Shown: positions 12,400 through 24,107, counted from the first letter of the stretch. The stretch is DNA of 64,000 bases from Eunapius fragilis (GCA_963681505.1 OY811991.1:3780438-3844437), one strand, 5' to 3'. The notes: generated by a model not told the origin, from the sequence alone. Program-made: numbers and translations.

Positions 12400-12902
12400 G
12401 AGGTGGAGATGCAATGACTGTCCACAACCAACTGAGAAATGTGTTTGCAGAAGCATGCCATTGCGCCCATGTTCCAGTGGAGATGGGTATGTAGTGGGCC
12501 ACTCCTGACCACTACCCTGCTGATGTGTTCATAGAAGGGTACGATAGGGGAAAGGGAAAGCCAGCAGCATTTGATATTACTGTTATCTCTCCACTCTGCT
12601 CAGCCTGTCTAGCTGAGGATAGTCAGGTGGCAGTGGCTGGGGCAGCAGCTGTGGCTGCAGAAACCCAAAGGCACATAGCCAATGACAAAAAGTTCCAAGA
12701 GTTGGACTGCATGGGCATGTGCTCCCATTGCCATAGAGACCTATGGCAATTGGGTCAAAAGTCTACGCTTGGCATCTCGCCTGGGCTGCCTGGCTCCTGG
12801 TTCCTCACAATCCAAGGTTATTGCAGACCTCTATCTAACATTCTAGTTGAGCTTTCCAGCCAACAGGAATGTTTACTCAAGTACATAGAATTTGTTATTT
12901 AG
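12400..12902 (+). mobile_element. Retroelement-derived coding fragment, broken
   Basis: The plus strand carries a stretch with HNQLRNVFAEACHCAHVP, then PADVFIEGYDRGKGKPAAF, DITVISPL and an alanine-rich VAGAAAVAAETQRH segment. I recall the RPAD(V/I)xxxxWxxGKPAAxDVTVxSPL signature from the region downstream of reverse transcriptase in retroelements abundant in sponges and cnidarians. Only this part is visible, with no reverse transcriptase core and no terminal repeats, so the order (LINE or other) is open. It is an old, non-functional fragment. Confidence 0.6.
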
Positions 12903-13273
12903 GTTAGTGCTGTTAGTAGTAGTTTAATGTATTTGGACTGTATAGGCTGTTAATATGGCACGTTATGATATGCTACTAAGCTTATTACTCATAACAATGT
13001 TTATACATCACATTTTAGTTACGCATTACACATTTCAACGTATCATCATAGATTATATATCTACCTAATGAAGTTTGAGTTCTAGTTTATAAAACTTACA
13101 ATCACCATAAACCGCAACCTATTAAAACCCCGTGACCTTTTGGCCATGTATTATTGTATTGTCGTATGGAGAGTTTGTTCTTGTAGCAAAATAACCTCAT
13201 GCTGCTAGAAAATTCATAGGAGGCGCGGCGGGCTTAATAGTATTGTCCACACTTCAACAGCCGTGTGAGTATT

Positions 13274-13640
13274 ATTAGACAATAGCGGAAGTGATTCGCG
13301 CAATCTGATTGGTCAATTGCAGTTATCTAAACGCGGTAGAAACCTAGAGAGGGACTCTAAGTGCCAGTGGGGGGGATTCTAAGTGCCCCGGGCACTTAGA
13401 ATCCCTCCCACTGGCACTTAGAATCCCTCCCGTTATCGTTATCGCGTTGCGCGGTAATTTATTGGTTGCTACGTACGCGTTGCTATTGTCTAAATTGGTT
13501 AGACACTGAAACCGAGGGATCTACGTGATTTAGAATCCCCTCGGGCCCTTAGTAGCGCCCTCGCTACCGCTCGGGACGCTACAGCCCAGGGCCCTCGGGG
13601 ATTCTAAATCACGTAGATCCCTCGGTTTCAGTGTCTAACC
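13274..13640. mobile_element. Composite hairpin element, copy 1
   Basis: Two adjoining inverted-repeat modules. Module a (about 13,274-13,497) begins ttagacaatagc and ends gctattgtctaa; it contains an inner palindrome built from the word ctaagtgccagtgg (about 13,358-13,430). Module b (about 13,499-13,640) begins ttagacactgaaaccgaggg and ends with its exact complement, with arms of about 60 bp around a short GC-rich loop. Copies with the same a/b order lie at 30,263-30,872 (inverted) and 58,008-58,807, and part of module a lies at 27,116-27,275. Confidence 0.8.
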
Positions 13641-14466
13641 TATATTTAGAATCAACAGTAATATCACGCATCCTTCGTTGCCTTGGTTCTAAACTATCTC
13701 ATAGACTATGAGGACTCTGTATAGGGCGTGCAGGCTGACCAGAGCCGGCTTTAATCACGCTTGATACTCCCAAACCATAAAATATACAATCCCCAACGCT
13801 ATAACACTGACTTACTGCTTTAAGTCTTTAAGTCCCGCCTTAAGTGCGATCAGTTTGTCGTTCTTTTTCTTCATACGTCCGCGTAGAAGTAATTTTTCAT
13901 TCGGTTAAGGCATAGCGTTGATTATGAGCATCCTCACTACTATACATGTACAAGCTTACCATCTCCATGCAGTTACTTTCGTTAATAACATGTGATAGTT
14001 CCCGTAGGTGCAAACTTATTGCCTTCTTTCTATGCCTATGAAAACGTGGCGCGTGTATTAATTGGAAAGCGTATTATATCAGGTGTATGTCTGGAAACTA
14101 GATGATTGCTGGTACTAATTCATATGATTTTAATAGCCCGGTCGCAAACTGCAGTGCACGAACCGTTCGAGGTTCGGTTCGAATCGGAACATTAGTAGGC
14201 ATGTGTGTGATCTGCAGTGCCAGTGGTGTGGGGTATGCGCATGTGAGTAATATATTATCATAGTTGTGGCTTTAAAGGTTCCAGTTGTATGTGTTGAAAT
14301 TTTCTTTTACAATGTGCGACAAATTGCATTGGTCAATATACAAAATAAAAAGACACAAAAAAACACACAACACATATCTCCAGTACTTTATCTTCTCTGG
14401 CCAGCAAGCTACAAAGGTAGATATACTTAAAACGTTATTCATCACAACAACCAGTACTAAGTTTAC
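13641..14466. other. Region downstream of the two-PH gene
   Basis: Probably contains the unrecognised last exon(s) and 3' UTR of the minus-strand PH gene. A stretch near 14,395-14,425 (complement gcttgctggccagagaag) resembles the sequence following the homologous exon in the second PH gene (near 23,633), so homology extends past the last recognisable exon. Confidence 0.4.
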
Positions 14467-16835
14467 TCTAAATGCTGTAATCCAATCTTGCAACTCCTCT
14501 TCTTTGACAGCTGCTAATACCCAATCACATCTGTTATTCCATGTACTTTCAGTGTGAACTGTGAACTGAAATGGCTGTTTTCCCTTTGCTGTGCCAGGGT
14601 AATGATGAGCACATTAGAATGCTGCTCGCAGACAAGGCACAGGTTTACCTGCGTGGTCTGATTCTGTCACTATGACATTTTTCAGTTTCACTTCTCCAAT
14701 TGGCTTTACAACCTATTGAAACAATGAGAACCCTTTCATGATTATTCTGTTACATTTCATACATAACTGCAGCAAAATTAGCACTTAATCCTTGTCTGGG
14801 CATGATATACACTGTTGTACTCCTTTATTCTCCTCCTTGACCCATACCCTTCCACCTCTCACTTACAGATGGGTCCTTGTAGTAGCAGAAATAACCAGGA
14901 TGCAGCACAAAATATCTCAGCTTCCAACTCTTAACCTTCCCACCAAGCTTGTATATGAAGCCTCTCTTCTGAACAAACGTAGTGCTTGCTGAAGCAGTAG
15001 GAAAGAGGCAGAGGATTGTCAATATCTCCCCACAGCGCAGCAAACACATCACAGCTGGTTTGATTCGAGCATAAGACCTTTTTTTTAATATCTGGAATCA
15101 GACTAGATTATTTGGGATGTAACAAGTACTCCCCTATTTCTACCCATATCACCCAACTTCAGCAGGATGACTAAGTAAGGAAGGTATTAATTAATAAGAC
15201 CTTTAGCTACCATGGTTTTAGAATAAATTGTTCCTTGAACCCTTCAACTTTCAGGATCATTGCTTATAACATCGATAACATTAGTGTTCAAGGGAGGATG
15301 TAGGACAAGCGCATGCTGATAATATCAAACATGATGGCTATTAATCATCTGAGCATACCATGCCACCACAAAGGATATAATGGAAAAGACGACTCACCTC
15401 CATCTTTCTTTGGAGACCCACCAGACATCCCTGCATGCTCAGTCCCCCTTTGGGTGTCATGCTCTAGTCCTTCAGCTTCCTTGCCCTCTTCAGGTGTCCT
15501 GCTTCCATCACCTTTCCCCTCTCCACTACTTCTTCTCTTTGTCACATCCTCTTCTCCACCAGAGTCACTTGTGTCACTATTATGGCTGCTGTTACCTGCA
15601 GACATGCTTGCCACGTTTATGGAGTACACCACGCTCTTCTGCGGTACTGCGCATCCATCGGCTGAACACCAACTGACTTCACTTGGTTGAGTAGTAGTAT
15701 CCTTCTTTGCTTCCACCGGCTCAACCGTTGTTTCACAACCGTTCTGGACCACCATTGGTACGGTGACTTCTGTCTCAATCTCATCATCTTCACCAAAAAC
15801 CATGACAGCTGTCTCCTCAGAAGTCGCCATGTCTTCGGGGGCGGGGCTTTCACCGTCACTGTCATTGTCTGTCGTCCCATGGTCTTGAGGCTTGAGGAGC
15901 TGATCAGCTATATGGTCCACACCAGACATCTCCTCCGCACCAGGGAGTATGGAGGCATCCATGTTTGTCACTGCATCTTCTTCCCCCTCGTTGTGGCTGT
16001 TGCCCACGCCTACCACAGCCGCCTCATCTACTGCATCACGGCGCATTGTTGGGGCGGCTGAGGCTGTGGGGGTGGTTTCGGCTGTCTGCTTCTGCTTCTT
16101 CTGTGGGGTGGCTTGTATCACTGCTTCTATCCAGGCATCTCTCTCGGCCTTGTCTGAAGCATTCAGAAGGAAGGTTCTGCATGTGCGGATAAAGGACAAT
16201 CAGAGTGGGCGGAGGTGCTGGGAAACAGGATAACACTACAAATGCCAGGTGAATGAAGACATGCTATTGCTAGTACGGGCTGTTCTAACACAATTTCGTT
16301 CAACAGTCTGCAAACAAACGCTACACCCGGTAACCACATCTATATGGCTTCGGAAGCCGCAGTAACAACATGATATGTCTAAACTTCCCTTCGAGTACGT
16401 GCACGTCGTCAACACAGTGAAAAATCTGCTACGTGTATCCTATTAGACCATACAAAGTGGCTCACTGCCGCTTGTTTCGTGGATCCGTTGCTTGAATAGA
16501 AAATCCAAACCGGCATCCTTTCGGAGTATGGTCCGGTACTTGGCAAACCGCTCCCTTCAGATACACAGCGCCAATACGATTCTGTAACCAAAAATGCATA
16601 CATACATGCATGCAGAATTGTGTGTAACGCAGAATAAAATTTAATGGTGACTTACCCCAAGCGTATCTCCTCTTGCAACGTCTGTTTTCCACGCTAATAC
16701 GTCGTTGTAATAGACCAGAAAGCCAGGATAGAGAACGAAGTATCTTTTTTTGAAGAGTTTTCCGAACCCTCCTTGCTTAAGAAGGTTTCCTTTTAACAGC
16801 GGCGTTCCCAGGCTAAACTTAAACGGTGTACTCAT
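14467..16835 (-). CDS. Protein with two PH domains (3' end not resolved)
   Basis: Likely a phosphoinositide- or protein-binding adaptor, inferred only from its two pleckstrin-homology domains. Six exons join in phase: 16,835-16,656; 16,581-16,466; 16,176-15,398; 14,998-14,877; 14,712-14,649; 14,588-14,467 (461 codons so far). PH1 is residues about 11-125, starting LLKGNLLKQGGFGKLFKKRY and ending DAWIEAVIQ with the conserved C-terminal-helix Trp. Residues about 130-355 are a long acidic, Ser/Thr/Glu-rich linker, probably disordered. PH2 starts FVQKRGFIYKLGGKVKSWKL and ends LQDWITAFR. Exon phases 0/2/1/0/1/0 are consistent. No stop was identified after the last exon. The start ATG at 16,835 begins exon 1, which runs straight into PH1. 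Family unknown; PH1 recalls PLEKHD1-type domains only loosely. Confidence 0.85.
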
Positions 16836-17013
16836 ATTTCCAGCCCTGCCTTTATTTCCTTTGCACGCGCCTGGAATGAATGAATATCGTAGAGGTTACG
16901 ATATTTAAAGGCAATGACGCCTTATGACATCACACGCATACTCCTGACCAACAAATAAATTTAAAAGACGGGGCAATCGGTAAGTTCATATGTTGTCAAC
17001 TGTTAATCTCTTC

Positions 17014-17954
17014 CGTTCCGGTGTATACCCCGTAAATACGGGTATACAACGTTGGGCCTGAAATGAACAAACTATACGTCCGATTTTACCGTAGCTTACA
17101 ACGAATGTAGGGTAATTTACTATTGTGTAAAATTTCAGCATTTTAAAATCTATTGCATCAAAATACTGCACTGCCTTAAACATGTGTGTTTTTAAAGATC
17201 TTTGTGTAGTCATCATTTCAACGTGAACCAGACCCTGCCAAATCAAGTTAGAACAAAGGCTTATATTTTGGTTTGAAATGCATGCATTACACTATTAAAT
17301 GGTGATAATACTATTATTAATGGTTATACATGTACGAGGAAAAATTAAAAACCCTCATGTACTCTGGTGGTTTTGTTTTAACTGTTTCAATTGCTTTGTG
17401 GGTCTAACAGTTGTTGTAGCCACCACGCGTCCTATTTGATCAACGGCCCCATCCAGTTCAGGACTTTGAGGTTACTTGCTTGTAGCAGCTGCAGAATATT
17501 TGCGATGTCCTAGACCTTAATAAATCGTCACCTCCATAATCTGTTGAATAAACCCACGACTCCAACTTCAGGGTTAAGTTATCGCTCGCTGCCATTGTTA
17601 TGCACAGGCTCACAATGGCAGCGAGCAGTTAGCCATTATCGTACAGACAGGTACACATAGCGCCAGTCATAGCGAGGGTAGTTTTGCGGGGGCGGATACT
17701 TCCCCAAACTAAATTTCCTGCTAAATCCTAGATCCGCCCCTTTAATTGTGTGGGGGGGGGGGCGCCATTATTGCATTATGTCCCCGGGCGCTCAACAACC
17801 ACACCACGCCACTGTATTGTGTACCCTTGTTATTCAACCATCCCTTCATATGTTTGTAGCAACTGCAGAATATTTGCGATGTCCTAGACCTTAATAAATC
17901 GCAAACAAATTAACGGGGTACACCCCGTATATACGGGGTATACCACGTACGGAA
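17014..17954. mobile_element. TIR element with palindromic CCCCGTATATACGGGG ends
   Basis: The left end gttccggtgtataccccgt (17,014 on) is matched in inverted orientation at the right end (about 17,913-17,954, ending ccacgtacggaac). The right end also holds an inner palindrome ccccgtatatacgggg. Inside are a 47-bp direct repeat (17,481-17,527 and 17,855-17,901, one mismatch seen), a 14-bp-arm hairpin (gctcgctgccattg, 17,583-17,628) and a G run. No coding frame. I infer a non-autonomous DNA transposon of about 0.94 kb. Confidence 0.6.
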
Positions 17955-18171
17955 CTAGCACCATTAATAATAACATGTCTGCTAATTATTTCTCTACCTT
18001 ATTCATTGAGCAATATGCATGGAACAACATATGGAATGGAGGCTTTTTTTTTTTTCAAGTTTTCAAATAGGTTCCATTTTCACAGCCTATATTGGTTTAA
18101 CTTTTACATTAAAATGACTACCAGTTTTCTCCCTCCTAAGTATCATTTGACTGATATCAAAGTCACACAAG

Positions 18172-20085
18172 CTAGCTCATGGTCACCTCCACATGCTAGC
18201 TCATGGTCACCTCCACATTGCTAGCTCATGGTCACCTCCACATGCTAGCTCATGGTCACCTCCACATGCTAGCTCATGGTCACCTCCACATGCTAGCTCA
18301 TGGTCAACTAACCTCAACATGCTAGCTCATGGTCACCTCCACATGCTAGCTCATGGTCAACTAACCTCAACATGCTAGCTCATGGTCACCTCCGCATGCT
18401 AGCCCATGGTCACATCAACACACTAGCATGATCATAGTCAACTAACCTCAACATGCTACATCATGGTCACCTCCACATGCTAGCTCATGGTCACATTAAC
18501 ACGCTAGCTCATAGACAACTAACCTCAACATGCTAGCTCATGGTCACATTAACACGCTAGTTCATAGTCAACTAACCCCTCAACATGCTAGCTCATGGTC
18601 ACATTAACACGCTAGTTCATAGTCAACTAACCCCTCAACATGCTAGCTCATGGTCACCTCCGCATGCTAGCTCATGGTCACCTCCACATGCTAGCTCATG
18701 GTCACCTCCACATTGCTAGCTCATGGTCACCTCCACATGCTAGCTCATGGTCACCTCCACATGCTAGCTCATGGTCACCTCCACATGCTAGCTCATGGTC
18801 AACTAACCTCAACATGCTAGCTCATGGTCACCTCCACATGCTAGCTCATGGTCACCTCCACATGCTAGCTCATGGTCAACTAACCTCAACATGCTAGCTC
18901 ATGGTCACCTCCGCATGCTAGCCCATGGTCACATCAACACACTAGCATGATCATAGTCAACTAACCTCAACATGCTACATCATGGTCACCTCCACATGCT
19001 AGCTCATGGTCACATTAACACGCTAGCTCATAGACAACTAACCTCAACATGCTAGCTCATGGTTACCTCTGCATGCTAGCTCATGGTCACATTAACACGC
19101 TAGTTCATAGTCAACTAACTCCTCAACATGCTAGCTCATGGTCACATTAACACGCTAGTTCATAGTCAACTAACCCCTCAACATGCTAGCTCATGGTCAC
19201 CTCCGCATGCTAGCTCATGGTCACCTCCACATGCTAGCTCATGGTCAACTAACCTCAACATGCTAGCTCATGGTCACCTCCGCATGCTAGCCCATGGTCA
19301 CATCAACACACTAGCATGATCATAGTCAACTAACCTCAACATGCTACATCATGGTCACCTCCACATGCTAGCTCATGGTCACATCAACACACTAGCATGA
19401 TCATAGTCAACTAACCTCAACATGCTAGCTCATGGTCACCTCCGCATGCTAGCCCATGGTCACATCAACACACTAGCATGATCATAGTCAACTAACCTCA
19501 ACATGCTACATCATGGTCACCTCCACATGCTAGCTCATGATCACATTAACACGCTAGCTCATAGACAACTAACCTCAACATGCTAGCTCATGGTTACCTC
19601 TGCATGCTAGCTCATGGTCACATTAACACGCTAGTTCATAGTCAACTAACTCCTCAACATGCTAGCTCATGGTCACATTAACACGCTAGTTCATAGCCAA
19701 CTAACCCCTCAACATGCTAGCTCATGGTCACCTCCGCATGCTAGCTCATGGTCACCTCCACATGCTAGCTCATGGTCAACTAACCTCAACATGCTAGCTC
19801 ATGGTCACCTCCGCATGCTAGCCCATGGTCACATCAACACACTAGCATGATCATAGTCAACTAACCTCAACATGCTACATCATGGTCACCTCCACATGCT
19901 AGCTCATGGTCACATTAACACGCTAGCTCATAGACAACTAACCTCAACATGCTAGCTCATGGTCACATTAACACGCTAGTTCATAGTCAACTAACCCCTC
20001 AACATGCTAGCTCATGGTCACCTCCGCATGCTAGCTCATGGTCACTTCCACATGCTACCTCATGGTCTCCTTCACATGCTATGTC
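18172..20085. repeat. 24-bp satellite with higher-order structure
   Basis: About 1.9 kb of tandem 24-bp units (catgctagctcatggtcacc plus tcca) interspersed with longer variants carrying gtcaactaacctcaa or gtcacattaacacgc. Variants are arranged in larger blocks: the same 63-codon open frame appears at 19,128 and again at 19,659, 531 bp apart, and an earlier related block repeats at about 18,193 and 18,640. Each unit contains the palindrome gctagc. Open frames such as MLAHGHLH repeats follow from the 8-codon unit length and are not taken as genes. Confidence 0.92.
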
Positions 20086-20755
20086 GAACAAGACACTCAA
20101 TGCTCATCATAAGGACAGTGACTCCCCACAACTTCTGTGATGTGCTGTTCACTAAAGCCTAATTGGCCACAATCTGGAAAGAAAATATTGAATATGTGGA
20201 GGGGTGGAGTTTTACTGTTCTCTCTCTGATGCCTCAACTGCCGATGGGCTAATAGAAGATGCCATATGATATGCACATGTGCATAGTTGCTCTGGCCGAA
20301 GCATATTGATAGGTTGGTATGCAGTATCATTCCTTCCAATGTCCTAGAAACACCACCACCCCCCCCCTTCCTTCCTCCACTGAGGTCAGCAATTGTTGTT
20401 TCCAGAGATTTCACAGTTAATTAACATACAGGCACCAACACAGCCATGTGGCACTGGAGCGAGGTCAGCTCGCTAGAGTGAACTTTGAGACCTAATTGCA
20501 CACAACATGAGGCATTCATGCAGCAGGAAAAATAAATATAGCCAGAGTTTCAGTTTATTTCCTGCACATCCTAATACACATACCTCCCAACAGATATAAT
20601 GCACTACACAAATGTGCATCAGTATTAAGCAGGTATGATTACTGCTGGCATGAACCCTTTCATTAAACTTAGTACATTAATCAAGTGATGGTGGATAGTC
20701 CAATGTGCTCAGGAACAGAGCTGTTGCACTGTACAACTATTGTGGATGTTGCTCA
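20086..20755. other. Intergenic spacer between two arrays
   Basis: Unique-looking sequence between the 24-bp satellite and the 21-bp minisatellite. No gene recognised. Confidence 0.45.
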
Positions 20756-20769
20756 CTCCCGCTGGGCGG

Positions 20770-21690
20770 TGCTCATTAATGACCTGGTAAGCGGTGCTCA
20801 TTACCTGGTGGGCGATGCTCATTACCTGGTGGGAGGTGCTCATTACCTGGTGGGCAATGCTCATTACCTGGTGGGAGGTGCTCATTACCTGGTGGGAGGT
20901 GCTCATTACCTGGTGGGAGGTGCTCATTACCTGGTGGGCGGTGCTCATTACCTGGTGGGAAGTGCTCATTACCTGGTGGGCGATGCTCATTACCTGGTGG
21001 AGGTGCTCATTACCTGGGGGTGGTGCTCATTACCTGGTGGGAGGTGCTCATTACCTGGTGGGAGGTGCTCATTACCTGGTGGGAGGTGCTCATTACCTGG
21101 TGGGAGGTGCTCATTACCTGGTGGGAAGTGCTCATTATCTGGTGGGAGGTGCTCATTACCTGGTGAGATGTGCTCATTACCTGGTGGGAACTGCTCATTA
21201 CCTGGTGTGAGGTGCTCATTACCTGGCGGGAGGTGCTCATTACCTGGCGGGAGGTGCTCATTATACCTGGTGGGAGCTGCTCATTATCTGGTGGGAGGTG
21301 CTCATTACCTGGTGGGAGGTGCTCATTACCTGGTGGGAGGTGCTCATTACCTGGTGGGAGGTGCTCATTACCTGGTGGGAGGTGCTCATTACCTGGTGGG
21401 AGGTGCTCATTACCTGGTGGGAGGTGCTCATTACCTGGTGGGAGGTGCTCATTACCTGGCGGGAGGTGCTCATTACCTGGTGGGCGGTGCTCTTTACCTG
21501 GTGGGAGGTGCTCATTACCTGGTGGGAGGTGCTCATTACCTGGTGGGAGGTGCTCATTACCTGGTGTGAGGTGCTCATTACCTGGTGGGAGGTGCTCAGT
21601 ACCTGGTGGGAGGTGCTCATTACCTGGTGGGAGGTACTCAGTACCTGGTGGGAGGTGCTCATTACCTGGTGGGAGGTGCTCAGTAGCTAG
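20770..21690. repeat. 21-bp minisatellite, about 44 copies
   Basis: Tandem ggtgctcattacctggtggga units with occasional 1-3 bp indels and variants (ggcg, ggtgt). The 21-bp period equals seven codons, so long frames stay open on both strands: 294 codons at 20,685-21,569 plus (AHYLVGG repeats) and 249 codons at 21,010-21,759 minus (NEHLPPG repeats). There is no signal peptide, splice context or homology, so I treat these as by-products of the repeat. Confidence 0.92.
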
Positions 21691-21699
21691 TGCGTGTTG

Positions 21700-22440
21700 C
21701 TTATCATTACCTACATCTGGCATGAAGATGGTGTAGTCAGTGAGATGGCTGAGATGCATAAGCTCATACCTTCACCCCCAGTGAATACGTGTAGCGAATG
21801 CTGAAATATTAAATGCATAAAATGCAATATTCAAGGTGAAATACCTGAGAAAGTGCACCATCATCTTTGACAAGATGGAATCCCTCATTATTTGATTTCC
21901 TCCTGCTTCCTCCCCAACGTAATGGTTGTATTGATACAATGTGTTTTGAGGAGCCTTTGTTCTCTAGTAACTCTCACAATGGGGCTACTACCTACTGCCA
22001 CTGATTGATGAATACAACTTCTCTGGCCTACCTTAAATTCAACACCAGCTACTGTTGCTATGGTATCACAACACTTAACACTTTTTCCTGCTTCCAGGTT
22101 TGTACATTACGCAACAAGATCATACTCAACTGAGCACAATGTATTTAACACACAGAGCCAGCTGCAACATATTGATAATTACTAGTATACATAGAACCAA
22201 CGATATAGACTAATAGGTGTTCTAAATAGATGTGTGTGCCACGCGTAGCGCAACCGCAATATTAATGTTCGCGTCTTCTCCCACAACGTACCATTATAAC
22301 ATACGCTTCTTCCTACATGTAATTCAAGTGCACGCTTCGATCACCACGCAGCGCAGACACATGTAATAACAATTATTAACGATACAGTACTGAATGACTG
22401 CGTAATAAAATTTGGACAGTCACGCCCAATTACGAGCAGT
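21700..22440. promoter_or_regulatory. Region upstream of the second PH gene
   Basis: About 0.7 kb between the minisatellite and the ATG at 22,441. It should hold promoter and 5' UTR, but no TATA box or other specific motif is convincing. Confidence 0.3.
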
Positions 22441-23581
22441 ATGTCATCTAGGCAAAGTAGTGACGATAGTAACTCGTGCGGTGAGGACGATGCGACGCAA
22501 ATGAATCATGCCGACACTAGGCGTACAGAAGATAAAAAAGGGCCTGAAGGGTTGCAAACCGATGGAATTCAAAGCGAATCCTTTGAACGTTCGAAGACAG
22601 ATGCAGGTAAGGTGTTCCCGCACCAAAGTGTGGTGGCAATGTTTGACAGTAGTATCTAAATGAAACGGACAGTGTGGGGCGTGCAAATGAGCATCTACAA
22701 GCGAAAATAAATAATGTCCTGAGCTGGGGAGACTTCTTATATTTTATTGTACTGTGTCTACCGCCATGACATATGGTGACAAAGGTCAAAAGTTTACTTC
22801 CTTATAAATCAGGGGCAAGCACTACGTTTGTTCAGAAGAGAGGCTTAATATACAAGCTTGGTGGGAAGGTTAAGAGTTGGAAGCTGAGATATTTTGTACT
22901 GCATCCTGGCTATTTCTGCTACTACAAGGACCCATCTGTACGTTGCAAGAGAAGTTTGGTCCAGTGAGGTTGCAGTGAGGGAGAGGAAGATGTAGCAGTG
23001 AGAGAGGGGAAGATGTAGCAGTGAGAAAGGGGAAGATGTAGCAGTGAGAGAGGGGAAGATGTAGCAGTGAGAGAGGGGAAGATGTAGCAGTGAGAGAGGG
23101 GAAGATGTAGCAGTGAGAGAGGGGGAGTTGTACCATTGAGAGAGGGGAAGGTGTAGCAGTGAGGGAAGGGAGTTGTAAATGAGAGAGGGGAAGATGTAGT
23201 GAGGGAGGGGGAAAGAGCTCACTGTTAAATCTCAGTGAAGTGTGACGTGGGTACATTGCCTGCTAGTTAGGATCAGGCCTGTTGCTTAGCATTAGATTTG
23301 AAAGCCAGACAATGCTATTACCCCTAAAGGTTCTAAAACCAATCGGAGAAGTGAAACTGAAAAATGTTGCAGTGACAGAATCAGACCACACAGGTAAACC
23401 TGTGCCTTGTCTTTGAGCAGGATTCTAATGTGCTTATAATTATTATTGCCTTGGGGCAGCAAAGGGAAAACAGCCATTTCAGTTTACAGTTCACACTGAA
23501 AGTACATGGAATAACAGGTGTGATTGGGTATTAGCAGCTGTCAAAGAAGAGGAGTTGCAAGATTGGATTACAGCATTTAGA
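22441..23581 (+). CDS. Single-PH-domain paralogue (3' end not resolved)
   Basis: Four exons join in phase: 22,441-22,606; 22,813-22,937; 23,330-23,393; 23,460-23,581 (159 codons so far). Exon 1 encodes a polar, acidic leader (MSSRQSSDDSNSCGEDDATQ...) with no equivalent in the other PH gene. Exons 2-4 encode the whole second PH domain of the minus-strand gene at 14.5-16.8 kb, from FVQKRGLIYKLGG through VKLKNVAVTESDHT to LQDWITAFR, with the same exon sizes (64 and 122 bp for the last two) and near-identical DNA. The intron between exons 3 and 4 is only about 66 bp. PH1 and the long linker are absent, so this looks like a recent inverted partial duplication joined to a new first exon. The function would be membrane or protein docking, by domain inference only. 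No stop codon exon was found. Confidence 0.8.
22965..23215. repeat. 23-bp minisatellite in intron 2 of the second PH gene
   Basis: About ten degenerate tandem copies of gcagtgagagaggggaagat plus gta. It lies wholly inside the intron between 22,937 and 23,330. The other PH gene lacks it in the corresponding intron. Confidence 0.88.
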
Positions 23582-23607
23582 GTAAGTGCGGGCAGTCACA
23601 CAAAATT

Positions 23608-23841
23608 AATGTTAAAATACATCACTTCTTTAAGCTTGCAGGCCAAAGGAGATAGTTTCAGAAACTGCTTTTCATTTTTATGGCATGCAGTTGTCTTTTT
23701 TGTACCTGGTATAATATTATACTCAATGTTAAAATACATCACTTGTTTAAGCTTGCAGGCCAAAGGAGATAGTTTCAGAAACTGCTTTTCATTTTTATGG
23801 CATGCAGTTGTCTTTTTTGTACCTGGTATAATATTATACTC
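23608..23841. repeat. Perfect-looking 2 x 117-bp tandem duplication
   Basis: The segment starting aatgttaaaatacatcact at 23,608 is repeated from 23,725, differing at about one base (cacttctt versus cacttgtt). It directly follows the last recognised PH exon. Confidence 0.9.
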
Positions 23842-24107
23842 TGCAGTTGAACATGGAAACAATGCATTTTATGTCTAGAAAGTTCACTTAAATTTAGCTA
23901 ATCAAGAAATTTCTGCTGCACCTGTCCAAGTAAAGAACATGCAGGAATTGACTCATCTTTTACCCTCGAGTGCAACTCATGGGGTGGGGCTTATACTGTT
24001 GTCACCACTCACTGTAATCATAGTACATTCAAAAGGTAAAATTTAAACATAACTGACAATTTACTTCATTAAGTTGTTGCTTCTAGTGACACAAGTTCCT
24101 GTATGTT
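23842..24107. other. Short intergenic stretch between convergent genes
   Basis: No gene seen. It separates the plus-strand PH gene from the 3' end of the minus-strand C11orf54-like gene. Confidence 0.4.

Noticed and set aside
18172-20085. CRISPR-like regular repeats
   Set aside because: Units are contiguous 24-mers without unique spacers, in a eukaryotic context.
18193-20140. MLAHGHLH / ASSWSPPH repeat proteins
   Set aside because: By-product of the 24-bp satellite; frames are truncated at every variant unit.
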